A DNA stretch of 64,000 nucleotides, taken from positions 186,001 through 250,000 of the forward strand of contig NZ_JACVPS010000002.1 of the NCBI RefSeq assembly GCF_018881755.1. The letters are read 5' to 3'. The notes under the pieces were generated by a model. The model made no database searches and was not told where the DNA came from. It saw nothing but the letters and a program-made list of their open reading frames with translations. Made by a program: the position numbers and the translations under genes. Within the stretch, counting starts at the first letter, position 1. Every line of letters begins with the position of its first letter. The DNA is from Polynucleobacter finlandensis (GTDB taxonomy: Bacteria; Pseudomonadota; Gammaproteobacteria; Burkholderiales; Burkholderiaceae). Shown here in pieces: positions 37,143-45,888 of this stretch.

Positions 37143-38727
37143 CAGCCCCATCGCTGCGGGGATCCCAACCACCACGTAATGTGCCTGAGGGTTCACGAAT
37201 AATGCAGCCCGCATGACCAACGGTCTCATCAAATGCATCGAGCATTTCAATTTCATGACCTAATGCATGCAATTCTTTGGCAACCCAAGGACTAAAACGG
37301 GATTCGAGTTTGAGGCTGTCACTCGTTTGACCCCAAGTGCGTCCTAGCAACCAACGTGGACGGCTAATAGCATCTTGCGGATCTAGGCCATACGTTGCGG
37401 TACGGGTAAATACGGCACATTGCGTTTGAGGCTGACCATCACCACCCATCGTGCCATACACCATTTGACGACCATCATTAAATAGCGCAAGCGCGGGGTT
37501 TAATGTGTGAAATGGTTTGCGATAAGGCTCAAGATGATTGAGTGCTTTTGGATCCAAAGAAAAACTGCAACCACGGTTTTGCCAGTTAACGCCTGATTGA
37601 GGTAATACGATGCCGGCGCCAAACTCGTGATAAATACTTTGAATAAAGGAAACAGAATTTCCTTGCCCATCAATCACACCCATCCAAATGGTATCGGCAG
37701 GACCTTTGCCTTGACCCCAAGGAAGCGCTTTTTCAGGATCAATACTTTTAGCGAGCTTCTTCAAAAATGCGGGAGCCAAAAAGGACTGTGCATTTTTGAC
37801 CATGTATGCAGGATCGGTAACAAACTTGTCGCGAACTTTAAAAGCCTGCTTGGTCGCTTCAACGCAGTGGTGAACATACTGCGCGCTATCAACCTTGAAG
37901 CGTTTTAGATTGAGTTGATCCAGAATACCAATGATCATTAATGACACAACCCCTTGTGTTGGGGGCGTCATGTTGTAAACATTCCCCAAGCTGTGCTTTA
38001 ACTCAAGTGGGTCAATTAGCTTTGCTTGATGGCGATGCAGGTCGCCCAAGCGAAGGGGGCTGCCAATATTAGTTAGTTCTTTTGCAAGCACATTAGCTAA
38101 ATCGCCGCGGTAGTAATCTTCCGTTCCTTTTCTGGCAATTTGTCTTAATGTTTTTGCAAGACGCTCTTGTTTAAAGATGCTGCCCACTGCCGGCGCTTTG
38201 CCATCAACCAAAAAAGTTTCAGCAAAGCCGGGTATGGGGCTGAGCTCTTCACGTTTTTTAGCGGTCAGGCTAGATTGACTATGGGTAACTGGCATACCAG
38301 ATTCTGCATAGTGAATAGCATCGGCAAGCAAACGCGAGAGCGGAATCTTTCCCTTTAACGCTTGCTTGGATAATTGATGTGCTGCACCCCAGCCTGAAAT
38401 GGTGCCTGCTACAGTATTGGCAGCTACTGGCCCACGAAATGGAATTGCTTTAGTGATACCGCGCTCTGCGTACCATTGCTTAGTAGCAAGGCCTGCTGCA
38501 GCGCCGCATGCATCAATGCCGCCCATCGCCTTGCCTGGAGAGTGTATGACCCAAAAGGAGTCACCACCAATGGAGTTCATATGGGGGTAGACAACTGCGA
38601 TAGTTGCCGCTGCAGCCACCATTGCCTCTAGTGCATTTCCACCTTCTCTTAAGACGGCCAAAGCTGATTCTGATGCGAGGGAGTGTGGTGCCACTGCCAT
38701 CCCGCGAATACCCCATTTTTGCTGCAT
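37129..38727 (-). CDS. Gamma-glutamyltransferase-like N-terminal nucleophile hydrolase
   Basis: A 532-residue protein of the GGT/YwrD superfamily, which self-cleaves to expose a threonine nucleophile. The likely nucleophile is Thr346, in ADTIWMGVIDGQGNSVSF. Canonical GGT has Thr-Thr-His there, and the Thr-Ile-Trp form points to a non-glutathione branch such as oxamate amidohydrolase. There is no signal peptide, which also argues against periplasmic glutathione breakdown. The N-terminal region shows GGNALEAMVAAA and NSIGGDSFW. Its end overlaps the convergent TRIC gene by 14 bases. Confidence 0.8.
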   Translation of the reverse strand: MQQKWGIRGMAVAPHSLASESALAVLREGGNALEAMVAAAATIAVVYPHMNSIGGDSFWVIHSPGKAMGGIDACGAAAGLATKQWYAERGITKAIPFRGPVAANTVAGTISGWGAAHQLSKQALKGKIPLSRLLADAIHYAESGMPVTHSQSSLTAKKREELSPIPGFAETFLVDGKAPAVGSIFKQERLAKTLRQIARKGTEDYYRGDLANVLAKELTNIGSPLRLGDLHRHQAKLIDPLELKHSLGNVYNMTPPTQGVVSLMIIGILDQLNLKRFKVDSAQYVHHCVEATKQAFKVRDKFVTDPAYMVKNAQSFLAPAFLKKLAKSIDPEKALPWGQGKGPADTIWMGVIDGQGNSVSFIQSIYHEFGAGIVLPQSGVNWQNRGCSFSLDPKALNHLEPYRKPFHTLNPALALFNDGRQMVYGTMGGDGQPQTQCAVFTRTATYGLDPQDAISRPRWLLGRTWGQTSDSLKLESRFSPWVAKELHALGHEIEMLDAFDETVGHAGCIIREPSGTLRGGWDPRSDGAVSAF

Positions 38728-38780
38728 ATATTTCTCTCCAGATTTATTGTTGTTATTTGCACTAATGACATTGTAGAACT

Positions 38781-38794
38781 CGGGGAAAACCCCG
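38781..38794. repeat. Small GC hairpin in the gap upstream of the MFS gene
   Basis: CGGGG, four A, CCCCG form a perfect 5-bp stem in the 175-base divergent gap. Downstream, TATACA at 38876-38881 could be a -10 element for the MFS gene, but no good -35 accompanies it. Nothing else recognisable in this gap. Confidence 0.35.
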
Positions 38795-38902
38795 ATCTCA
38801 TTTGATGGGGAATTACCCTAACTAAGGGATTTCTAAGGAAATTTTCATCGCATAATTGGCTCGTTGTTTATTTTCTATACAAAAATAATTTAGGAGCTAC
38901 TG

Positions 38903-40573
38903 ATGTCAACATCAATTAAAGCAGCCCCAATGACCGCTGAAGAACGCAAAGTTATTTTTGCTTCCTCTTTAGGTACGGTTTTTGAGTGGTACGACTTTTA
39001 TCTTTACGGTTCATTGGCTGCTGTTATTGCCAAACAGTTTTTCTCAGGCTTAGATGCAGGCTCTGCCTTCATTTTCGCTTTATTGGCATTTGCTGCAGGC
39101 TTTATCGTGCGCCCATTTGGTGCGTTGGTATTTGGTCGTTTGGGTGACTTGATTGGTCGTAAGTACACCTTCTTGGTCACTATTATGATCATGGGTGGTG
39201 CGACATTTGTCGTAGGTATTCTGCCTAACTACGCAACTATTGGCGTTGCCGCTCCAGTGATCTTGATTGCATTACGTATGCTTCAAGGTTTGGCTTTGGG
39301 TGGTGAGTACGGTGGCGCAGCTACTTATGTTGCAGAACATGCTCCTCACGGTAAGCGTGGTGCATACACAGCTTGGATTCAGACAACGGCCACTCTTGGT
39401 TTGTTCTTATCCTTGCTCGTGATTTTGTTCACCCGTGAACTTACTGGTCCAGACTTTGATGTTTGGGGCTGGCGTGTTCCCTTCATTGTTTCTATTGCTT
39501 TGTTGGCTGTTTCTGTTTACATCCGCTTGTCGATGAACGAATCTCCAGCTTTCAAGAAGATGAAAGATGAAGGTAAATTGTCTAAAGCACCTTTGACAGA
39601 ATCATTCGGTCAATGGAAGAACTTGAAGATTGTTATCTTGGCATTGTTTGGTCTGGTTGCAGGTCAAGCGGTGGTTTGGTACACAGGTCAGTTCTATGCT
39701 TTGTTCTACCTCACTCAGGTATTGAAAGTAGATGCTAAGACAGCGAACTTGTTGATTGCCGCTTCATTAGTAGTCGGCACACCATTCTTCGTAGTATTTG
39801 GTAGCTTGTCAGATAAGATTGGCCGTAAGGTCATCATCATGGCTGGCTTGTTGTTGGCTGTTATTACTTACATTCCAAATACTCCAGTTTCAGTATTTAA
39901 TGCCTTGACCCACTTTGCTAACCCAGCGTTAGAAAAAGCTATGGCAACTGCACCAGCAACGATTACTGCTGATATAAATGAATGTACGTTCCAGTTCAAC
40001 CCAACGGGTACAGCTAAGTTCACAAGTTCTTGCGATATTGCAAAACAAGTGATGGCTTCTAACTCTGCTAGCTACACCACTGTTGCCGCTCCTGCTGGCA
40101 CAGTAGCTGTTGTGAAAATTGGCGATCTCGAAATCCCTGGCTATACAGCCAAAGGTTTGGATCCAGCTGATGCAAAAGCGAAAGATGCTGAGTTTAAGAA
40201 AGCTATTCGTGAGGCGTTAAATAAAGAGGGTTATCCAGTTAAAGCTGATCCAGCTGCGATTAATTATTTTGCCGTGTTCCTTCTCTTGTTCTACCTCGTG
40301 ATCTTGGTAACGATGGTTTACGGCCCAATCGCGGCTATGTTGGTTGAGATGTTCCCAACCCGCATTCGTTACACATCAATGTCCTTGCCATACCATATTG
40401 GTAACGGTTGGTTCGGCGGCTTGTTGCCAACGATCTCCTTTGCCTTGGTAGCGCAAAACGGTAATATTTACTACGGTCTCTGGTATCCAATCATCATTGC
40501 TGCAATGACATTGGTAATCGGCGTACTCTTTGTTAAAGAAACAAAAGACGTAGATATCTATGCACGTGATTAA
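38903..40573 (+). CDS. MFS transporter (metabolite:H+ symporter type) with large periplasmic insertion
   Basis: A 556-residue major facilitator of the MHS/ProP-like branch. Marks are FEWYDFYLYG in helix 1, GRLGDLIGRKYT in loop 2-3, the LGGEYGGAATYVAEHAP helix 4-5 motif, and SDKIGRK in loop 8-9. Between helices 9 and 10 (about residues 325-452) is an insertion of around 125 residues with Cys361 and Cys377, predicted to face the periplasm. Substrate is unknown; members take up organic acids, betaines or amino acids. The coding sequence leans to the same preferred codons as the ribosomal and TCA genes here, suggesting strong expression. Starts after GGAG at 38893-38896. Confidence 0.9.
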   Translation: MSTSIKAAPMTAEERKVIFASSLGTVFEWYDFYLYGSLAAVIAKQFFSGLDAGSAFIFALLAFAAGFIVRPFGALVFGRLGDLIGRKYTFLVTIMIMGGATFVVGILPNYATIGVAAPVILIALRMLQGLALGGEYGGAATYVAEHAPHGKRGAYTAWIQTTATLGLFLSLLVILFTRELTGPDFDVWGWRVPFIVSIALLAVSVYIRLSMNESPAFKKMKDEGKLSKAPLTESFGQWKNLKIVILALFGLVAGQAVVWYTGQFYALFYLTQVLKVDAKTANLLIAASLVVGTPFFVVFGSLSDKIGRKVIIMAGLLLAVITYIPNTPVSVFNALTHFANPALEKAMATAPATITADINECTFQFNPTGTAKFTSSCDIAKQVMASNSASYTTVAAPAGTVAVVKIGDLEIPGYTAKGLDPADAKAKDAEFKKAIREALNKEGYPVKADPAAINYFAVFLLLFYLVILVTMVYGPIAAMLVEMFPTRIRYTSMSLPYHIGNGWFGGLLPTISFALVAQNGNIYYGLWYPIIIAAMTLVIGVLFVKETKDVDIYARD

Positions 40574-40609
40574 AGATCTGCACTAAGTAGTTTTAGTGCG
40601 ATACATTTG

Positions 40610-40640
40610 AAACCCGATCACTGAGTGGTCGGGTTTTTTT
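40610..40640 (+). terminator. Terminator after the MFS gene
   Basis: A 12-bp stem (40610-40621 with 40625-40636, one G-T pair) is followed by a run of seven T. The run ends at the stop codon of the convergent MOSC gene. A weaker hairpin, CACTAA with TTAGTG, precedes it at 40581-40598. Confidence 0.85.
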
Positions 40641-41250
40641 ATTCCCACAAATTGTGTTGATTGCTGCGATTCAGGAGTGCTCGATTTTGTGCGTCTATAG
40701 AGATGTCTTTGGGCCCAGAAACATGTTTGATGTCCACGCCAGCAGTCAGACTTCCGGCTTGATGCACTCTTAAGTACCAGCCGCTAAAGCCAGATTGCAA
40801 CATGGCTTTTGCAGCACCCTTGTAGCCCATAGCGGCATTAAATTTGAAGCAGGGTTCGCGTAACTTGACCACAGAAAACTCTAGGCCACCAATGATGAGC
40901 TTGTCACCAACATATACGTCTGTTTCTAGTAAGCCTTCAATCGTAAAATTTTCTCCGATGGCGCCGTACTGAAGTTGCACTGATTTTTTAGTTTCTCGCG
41001 TCAGCAGCGCATTCCAAAAGGCATAGTGCTCTGCTGGGTATACATAGATTGCTTTTTCAAGTCCGCCGTGCACTGAGGGATCTGCTTGTTCATCTCCCTG
41101 AACACCTAGCCTGGTGATTTCTACAGACTCAGGACTATTTAAGGTGCTAATCGCTTGCTTGCGAATAGCTGACGCTACTATTTTGTAATTGGGGTGATGG
41201 TCACCAAAGAGTGGGGTAACTTTGCCAGAAGAGATGGATAAGAGTCGCAT
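40639..41250 (-). CDS. MOSC domain-containing protein (YiiM-like)
   Basis: A 203-residue MOSC-domain protein. The LGVQGDEQADPSVHGGLEKAIYVYP stretch (about residues 48-72) and the conserved cysteine in REPCFKF (near residue 137) match the YiiM group, which is linked to molybdenum-cofactor sulfur handling or detoxification of N-hydroxylated bases. moaC is in this window but 9 kb away, so co-function is not implied. The start codon is about 46 bases from the divergent small secreted protein gene. Confidence 0.85.
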   Translation of the reverse strand: MRLLSISSGKVTPLFGDHHPNYKIVASAIRKQAISTLNSPESVEITRLGVQGDEQADPSVHGGLEKAIYVYPAEHYAFWNALLTRETKKSVQLQYGAIGENFTIEGLLETDVYVGDKLIIGGLEFSVVKLREPCFKFNAAMGYKGAAKAMLQSGFSGWYLRVHQAGSLTAGVDIKHVSGPKDISIDAQNRALLNRSNQHNLWE

Positions 41251-41296
41251 GAAGGTTTTCGCCTGATAAGATCACATCATAAGTCGAAGAAAGTGA

Positions 41297-41707
41297 ATGA
41301 TGAGTTTATATATCAGGATTGTGGTGGGATTGCTTTGCATGGCGATGGGCCATCTTGTATATGCCAAGTGGGACGAGGAGCGCGATGTCACCACCAATGG
41401 CAAAGAAGAGTTTATCTACTACTACAAGACCAATGAACAAGGTCACAAGCTAGTGTTGGATAAATATATCAAACGCCTGATTTTTATCCAAAAGGATCGT
41501 CTTCTTAAACGCACTATCAACCAAATCAAAATTGATGGCGTGGATCTGGAGGTGATGAGTGATACCTTCTCACATTACCCGGAACAAACAGCGATTACTT
41601 TTGAAAACAAGGATGAGGTTCTTAAAAAGCTATTTCTAGCCAAGAAAGTGGAAGTTTATGTTCGGTATGGCAGAGAGCCTGGAGTGAGCATCTTTCAAAT
41701 TAAGTAG
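41297..41707 (+). CDS. Unknown small exported protein
   Basis: A 136-residue protein I do not recognise. Residues 1-23 form a likely signal peptide (hydrophobic IVVGLLCMAMGHLVYA, cleavage before Lys24). The mature part is hydrophilic and beta-strand-like, with alternating charged and aromatic residues (EEFIYYYK, KKVEVYVRYG) and no cysteine. ATG codons at 41297 and 41300 are both possible. It lies between the divergent MOSC gene and the PrpD-like gene. Confidence 0.6.
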   Translation: MMSLYIRIVVGLLCMAMGHLVYAKWDEERDVTTNGKEEFIYYYKTNEQGHKLVLDKYIKRLIFIQKDRLLKRTINQIKIDGVDLEVMSDTFSHYPEQTAITFENKDEVLKKLFLAKKVEVYVRYGREPGVSIFQIK

Positions 41708-41795
41708 CTATAGGGCGTGCAACTTTTTCGCTAGATCAAGAAGGGTCCAATGCTTTATTTTGGGCTAGTATGAAATAAAAAAAGAGACTCCAATC

Positions 41796-43247
41796 ATGAA
41801 TAGAAGAAACTTTCTGGGTGGCGCAAGCTTGGCTCCCTTAAGCTTATTAATGCCAGCGAACTTTGCGCGGGCCCAAAATAATATTTTGAGTTCCGAGATG
41901 CTTGTATTGAGTAGTTATATGGGTGCGGCAGAGAATCAAGCTTTGCCGCCTGAGGTGTTGGAGCAAGCTAAGCTACATGTGCTCGATACCTTTGCCGCCA
42001 TTATTTCTGGCTCAGAGCTTTTGCCAGGTCAAGCAGCGCTGAGATATATCAAGCTACACGGCAGTAGGGGAAGTCAAACTGTGATGGCATCACCATTTAC
42101 CTCCGGCGCTGCTGATGCTGCAATGGTGAATGGCGTAATGGGTCATGCTGATGAGACTGATGATTCCCATGGTCGCTCCCGTTCCCATCCTGGGTGCGCT
42201 GTGATTCCTGCTTCTTTTGCTGTTGGTGAGGAGCTCAATATTAGTGGAACCCATTTCTTGCGCGCAGTCACACTGGGTTATGACATTGGTACACGCTTGC
42301 TGATGGCGATGGGCGGCCCCAAATTTAGCTATGAGAGTCATAAAAGTTCTCATAGCATTGCAGGCGTCTTTGGAGCAGCCGCCGCCGCAGGTTGTGCAGC
42401 CGGCCTGAATGCGCAACAGATGCGTTGGTTATTGGATTACACGGCCCAACAGTCTTCTGGAATTGCATCCTGGGGAAGAGATACAGATCATATTGAGAAG
42501 GCCTTTGTCTTTGGGGGAATGCCCGCCAAAAATGGTGTGATTTCTGCGCTACTAGTTCACTCGGGATGGAATGGTGTGAATGATGTTTTTTCTGGCCCTG
42601 ATAATTATTTTTTAGCCACCGCACCTAGTGCAGATCGTGCACAGTTGACTGAGAAATTAGGTGAGCGTTTTGAGATTACACAAACAGATATTAAAAAGTG
42701 GTCAGTTGGCTCACCAATACAAGGCCCCCTTGATGCAATTGAGAGCATTCGTCGCAAACATCCTTTTGATTCTTCCCAAGTTGTAGCGGTACGCATAAGG
42801 CTTGAGCCGGCTGTAGCTAAGGTAGTTGATAACCGCGACATGCCCGATATCTGTCTGCAATATATGGCAGCCGTCATGTTGTTGGATAAAACAGCTTCAT
42901 TCAAAGCAGCGCATGACATTGCTAGGATGCAAAATCCAGAAGTCTTGGCTGTGCGTTCAAAAGTTCAGCTAATTCCCGACTCAGCGCTTTCGCAGTTTTT
43001 GCCTGTCAGGGTGGCCATTGTTGAGATTGAATTAAAGGACGGATCAATTCTGACTGAGCGCGTTGATGCCGTGCGCGGCACCCCTCGCAATCCAATGGGC
43101 AGGGATGAGGTCATAGCAAAATGCCAAGACCTGATGGGGCCAGTTTTGGGCAAGAGACAATCCAATGCCTTGATAGAGGCAAGCTTGACACTTGAGAGCG
43201 TCAAGAGCATCAAAACCATTAGCCCATTACTAAAGAAGCCGGTTTAA
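41796..43247 (+). CDS. MmgE/PrpD-family protein with predicted Tat signal
   Basis: A 483-residue member of the MmgE/PrpD family, which includes 2-methylcitrate dehydratase. The family core is clear: LHVLDTFAAIISGSELLPG, NGVMGHADETDDSHGRSRSHPG (about residues 110-130) and the helical domain beyond. Unlike standard PrpD it starts with a twin-arginine type leader, NRRNFLGG, then a hydrophobic stretch and an ANFARAQ cleavage site, so export of a folded protein is predicted. The leader was read from the ORF and not tested. No other methylcitrate-cycle gene is adjacent, so the substrate is unknown. Confidence 0.82.
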   Translation: MNRRNFLGGASLAPLSLLMPANFARAQNNILSSEMLVLSSYMGAAENQALPPEVLEQAKLHVLDTFAAIISGSELLPGQAALRYIKLHGSRGSQTVMASPFTSGAADAAMVNGVMGHADETDDSHGRSRSHPGCAVIPASFAVGEELNISGTHFLRAVTLGYDIGTRLLMAMGGPKFSYESHKSSHSIAGVFGAAAAAGCAAGLNAQQMRWLLDYTAQQSSGIASWGRDTDHIEKAFVFGGMPAKNGVISALLVHSGWNGVNDVFSGPDNYFLATAPSADRAQLTEKLGERFEITQTDIKKWSVGSPIQGPLDAIESIRRKHPFDSSQVVAVRIRLEPAVAKVVDNRDMPDICLQYMAAVMLLDKTASFKAAHDIARMQNPEVLAVRSKVQLIPDSALSQFLPVRVAIVEIELKDGSILTERVDAVRGTPRNPMGRDEVIAKCQDLMGPVLGKRQSNALIEASLTLESVKSIKTISPLLKKPV

Positions 43248-43252
43248 GGGTG

Positions 43253-43281
43253 GTGTCATATCAAGCTGATTTTGATACAAT
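43253..43281 (+). promoter_or_regulatory. Promoter of the tRNA gene
   Basis: GTGTCA (4 of 6 to -35) and TACAAT (5 of 6 to -10) with a 17-base spacer. The -10 ends 9 bases before the first tRNA base, which is about right for a short leader. Confidence 0.45.
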
Positions 43282-43290
43282 CATACGTTC

Positions 43291-43367
43291 GGCGATTTAG
43301 CTCAGTTGGTTAGAGCGATGGAATCATAATCCACAGGTCCGGGGTTCGAATCCCTGAATCGCCACCA
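43291..43367 (+). tRNA. tRNA with CAT anticodon, probably elongator tRNA-Met
   Basis: A 77-base tRNA with encoded CCA. The acceptor stem is GGCGATT with AATCGCC. The D stem is GCTC/GAGC, the anticodon is CAT at 43325-43327, and the T loop is TTCGAAT. The anticodon stem has an A-C mismatch at its outermost pair (27-43). CAT could also belong to tRNA-Ile2 (lysidine-modified) or initiator tRNA. The paired acceptor end rules out the initiator. The body resembles betaproteobacterial elongator Met. A terminator follows at once. Confidence 0.93.
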
Positions 43368-43371
43368 AATC

Positions 43372-43405
43372 AAAAGGCCATTGCCAAGCGGCAGTGGCCT
43401 TTTTC
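43372..43405 (+). terminator. Terminator of the tRNA gene
   Basis: A 14-bp stem with one G-T pair (43372-43385 with 43390-43403, AAGC loop) and a T run. Confidence 0.88.
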
Positions 43406-43427
43406 TTAGGTCTCTCGAGTCTTCAAT

Positions 43428-43961
43428 ATGGCTAAATTTTGGAACTTTGTCCTTTTTCAGCTTGGCTGGTTTGCCTGTGTATGGGGCGCGGCTAATCAAA
43501 AGGTACTGTGGGCTGTGGCGGGCACCTTGGCCTATATTATTTTTCATATTTGGCGATCACCCTTACCTAAGGTAGAAACAAGCCTTTTAATTAAGGCGGT
43601 TATATATGGAGTGAGCGCTGACACACTTGTTATGCATTTAGGCTTACTAGACTTTAAAGACGAGTGGCCAAGCCCCTTTGTCTCTCCCTTATGGATGTGG
43701 GTTCTATGGGCCCTAGTCGCTAGCACTATCAATGGATCGCTTTCCTGGCTCAGGGGTCGACCGATTCTTGGGGCGGTCCTGGGGGCAATTTGTGGCCCAA
43801 TGTCTTATGAGGCTGGGATACGCATGGGAGCAGGATCCTGGGGTCCTGGCGGCCAAATAATGGGATTCATCATCATTGGGGTTATCTGGGGTGTTGCAAT
43901 ACCACTGTTCTTTTATTGGGATAAAACGCCTTTGGAACAAGGTTTCGTCAAAAATCCGTAA
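43428..43961 (+). CDS. DUF2878-like integral membrane protein
   Basis: A 177-residue membrane protein with about five hydrophobic helices and the short aromatic-rich N-terminus FWNFVLFQLGWFACVWGA. I recognise the DUF2878 family from this start, the Asp-Thr pair in ADTLVMHLGLL and the GPMSYEAGIRMGAG motif near residue 125. Function is unknown in the family. It begins 23 bases after the tRNA terminator and precedes recA. Confidence 0.7.
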   Translation: MAKFWNFVLFQLGWFACVWGAANQKVLWAVAGTLAYIIFHIWRSPLPKVETSLLIKAVIYGVSADTLVMHLGLLDFKDEWPSPFVSPLWMWVLWALVASTINGSLSWLRGRPILGAVLGAICGPMSYEAGIRMGAGSWGPGGQIMGFIIIGVIWGVAIPLFFYWDKTPLEQGFVKNP

Positions 43962-43979
43962 TTTCTTCAAAAAAGTTAC

Positions 43980-44008
43980 TTGCAAAGAGTACTGTTTTTA
44001 TATACAGT
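43980..44008 (+). promoter_or_regulatory. recA promoter overlapped by the LexA box
   Basis: TTGCAA (43980-43985) and TACAGT (44003-44008) are separated by 17 bases. The -10 element lies within the LexA operator, so bound LexA would block RNA polymerase. Confidence 0.5.
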
Positions 44009-44009
44009 A
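43990..44009. promoter_or_regulatory. LexA (SOS) box of recA
   Basis: A 20-base palindromic site, TACTGT, eight A/T bases, ACAGTA. It matches the CTGT-N8-ACAG consensus of LexA in betaproteobacteria and gammaproteobacteria exactly. It is 72 bases upstream of the recA ATG, the expected place. Confidence 0.92.
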
Positions 44010-44080
44010 ACTTCTAAGATGTTAGACAGTAGAAGAAAATTCGGAAATAAGCCCAATACATAGCGAAAAGGAATCAAAAA

Positions 44081-45172
44081 ATGGCCTTGGATGAAAAAAG
44101 AAAATCAGCCTCCTCAGAATTTGAGGGAATGAGCGGAGATAAGCAAAAAGCATTAACGGCGGCCTTGGCGCAAATTGAGAAGCAATTTGGCAAGGGCTCA
44201 ATCATGAGATTGGGCGATGCTGAAATTAATCAAGATGTTCAGGTAGTCTCTAGCGGTTCTCTTGGCTTGGACATAGCTTTGGGAGTTGGCGGTATAGCGC
44301 GTGGCCGTGTCATTGAGATTTACGGCCCAGAGTCATCGGGGAAAACAACATTAACTTTGCATGCCATTGCAGAAATGCAAAAGCTAGGCGGAACCTGCGC
44401 ATTTATTGACGCAGAACATGCACTAGATGTTCAATATGCCTCCCGCTTAGGTGTGGACGTCAATAATTTATTGATTTCTCAGCCAGACACTGGCGAGCAA
44501 GCATTAGAAATTGCGGATGCATTGGTGCGCTCAGGTTCGATCGATTTAATCGTGATTGACTCAGTAGCCGCCTTGGTTCCAAGAGCGGAGATTGAAGGTG
44601 ATATGGGTGATTCATTGCCAGGCTTGCAGGCCCGCTTAATGAGTCAAGCCTTGCGTAAGTTGACTGGTGCCATTAAGCGTACCAACACAACTGTGATTTT
44701 CATTAACCAGATTCGTATGAAGATTGGTGTAATGTTTGGATCCCCAGAAACCACGACTGGCGGTAACGCCCTTAAGTTCTACGCGTCTATGCGTTTAGAT
44801 ATTCGCCGCATTGGTAGCATCAAGAAGGGCGATGAGATTGTTGGCAACGAGACCCGCGTCAAGGTTGTGAAGAACAAGGTTTCTCCACCATTCCGCGAAG
44901 CGATCTTTGACATCATGTATGGCGCTGGTATCTCAAGAGAAGGCGAAATCATCGATATGGGCGTTGAGGCCGATATCGTTGAGAAATCAGGCTCTTGGTA
45001 TAGCTACAACGGCGACCGTATTGGTCAAGGTAAAGACAATGTGCGTGAGTTCTTAAAAGAGAATCCAGCAATCGCTCAAGATATCGAAGCAAAAATTCGT
45101 GCAAAGTTAGGCGTGAAAGCCGGGTCAGCCGTAGTGAGTGATGTGCTGAGCGCAGAAGAGGAAGTCGAATAG
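44081..45172 (+). CDS. recA: Recombinase RecA
   Basis: Strand-exchange recombinase and LexA co-protease. The 363-residue product has Walker A GPESSGKT (residues 82-89), Walker [11 protein letters not shown] and the L2 loop region [21 protein letters not shown]. The C-terminus is acidic, as usual. It follows a LexA box and an AAAAGGAA ribosome site. recX begins 4 bases after the stop, so SOS induction should raise both. Confidence 0.99.
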   Translation: MALDEKRKSASSEFEGMSGDKQKALTAALAQIEKQFGKGSIMRLGDAEINQDVQVVSSGSLGLDIALGVGGIARGRVIEIYGPESSGKTTLTLHAIAEMQKLGGTCAFIDAEHALDVQYASRLGVDVNNLLISQPDTGEQALEIADALVRSGSIDLIVIDSVAALVPRAEIEGDMGDSLPGLQARLMSQALRKLTGAIKRTNTTVIFINQIRMKIGVMFGSPETTTGGNALKFYASMRLDIRRIGSIKKGDEIVGNETRVKVVKNKVSPPFREAIFDIMYGAGISREGEIIDMGVEADIVEKSGSWYSYNGDRIGQGKDNVREFLKENPAIAQDIEAKIRAKLGVKAGSAVVSDVLSAEEEVE

Positions 45173-45176
45173 TTCG

Positions 45177-45701
45177 ATGTCAGAACTAGGTAGTAAAACT
45201 AAACAAAGCCCGAGTCTTAAAGCTCGGGCTTTGCGTCTTTTATCTTTACGTGAATACAGCCGGAAAGGCTTGGCAGCAAAATTAGAAGAATCTGCCGCAA
45301 GGTATGCCAAGCTTTCATCAAAAGAGGATAAACAAGAGTCAGATGTCATTGGTAAGCCCGTGACTCTGCAAATTCAAGAAGTGTTAGATGACTTTGAGGC
45401 TAGAGGTTGGCTCTCAGATGAGCGCTTTGCCGAGGCGCTAGTGCGACGCAGGAGTGAGCGATACGGAGCGCGCAAGATACAAGATGAACTGCAAAGAGCT
45501 GGGGTCGATAGCGATAAGGCAGCTGAGTTGATCCAAGGGTTGCGGGAAACTGAATATCAGCGGGCCAAAGAGCTTTGGCTAAAAAAATTTGGCACACTAG
45601 GTCAAGAGCAAAAAGAGCGGGCAAGGCAATATCGCTTCTTGGCTTCCAAGGGATTTAGCTCTGAGGTGGTGTCAAAAGTCCTCGGCGGGCGTTTTGACTA
45701 G
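45177..45701 (+). CDS. recX: Regulatory protein RecX
   Basis: Inhibitor that caps RecA filaments. The 174-residue product consists mainly of repeated three-helix units, with LSLREYSRKGLAAKLEE in the first and DERFAEALVRRRSERYGARKIQDELQ in the middle unit, typical of RecX. Four bases separate it from recA. An A/T-rich tail and a weak hairpin (CGGT with ACCG at 45761-45771) follow and may end the operon. Confidence 0.92.
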   Translation: MSELGSKTKQSPSLKARALRLLSLREYSRKGLAAKLEESAARYAKLSSKEDKQESDVIGKPVTLQIQEVLDDFEARGWLSDERFAEALVRRRSERYGARKIQDELQRAGVDSDKAAELIQGLRETEYQRAKELWLKKFGTLGQEQKERARQYRFLASKGFSSEVVSKVLGGRFD

Positions 45702-45888
45702 GGCAAGTACGGATTAGTGAGGCGTAATTGCCGCGTTGCAGCATGCTAGACTTACAGAGTCGGTAAAACCGGTCTCATTTATACAAAAAAGCTAGGTTTA
45801 GCGCATAAAGGGTAAATCTGAGATTCAGGTCAAATCGGCTTTATTTATCCTCATCGCTTGCTAAAAAGATACCGTTTCTGGAGTAATT

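Noticed and set aside
43291..43367. Integration site for a mobile element at the tRNA gene
   Set aside because: No integrase, no repeated tRNA 3' end and no foreign-looking segment follow; the downstream genes are DUF2878-like and recA.
45702..45888. Small RNA in the gap upstream of sucC
   Set aside because: No strong promoter-hairpin-T-run combination; only a weak CGGT/ACCG hairpin is seen.
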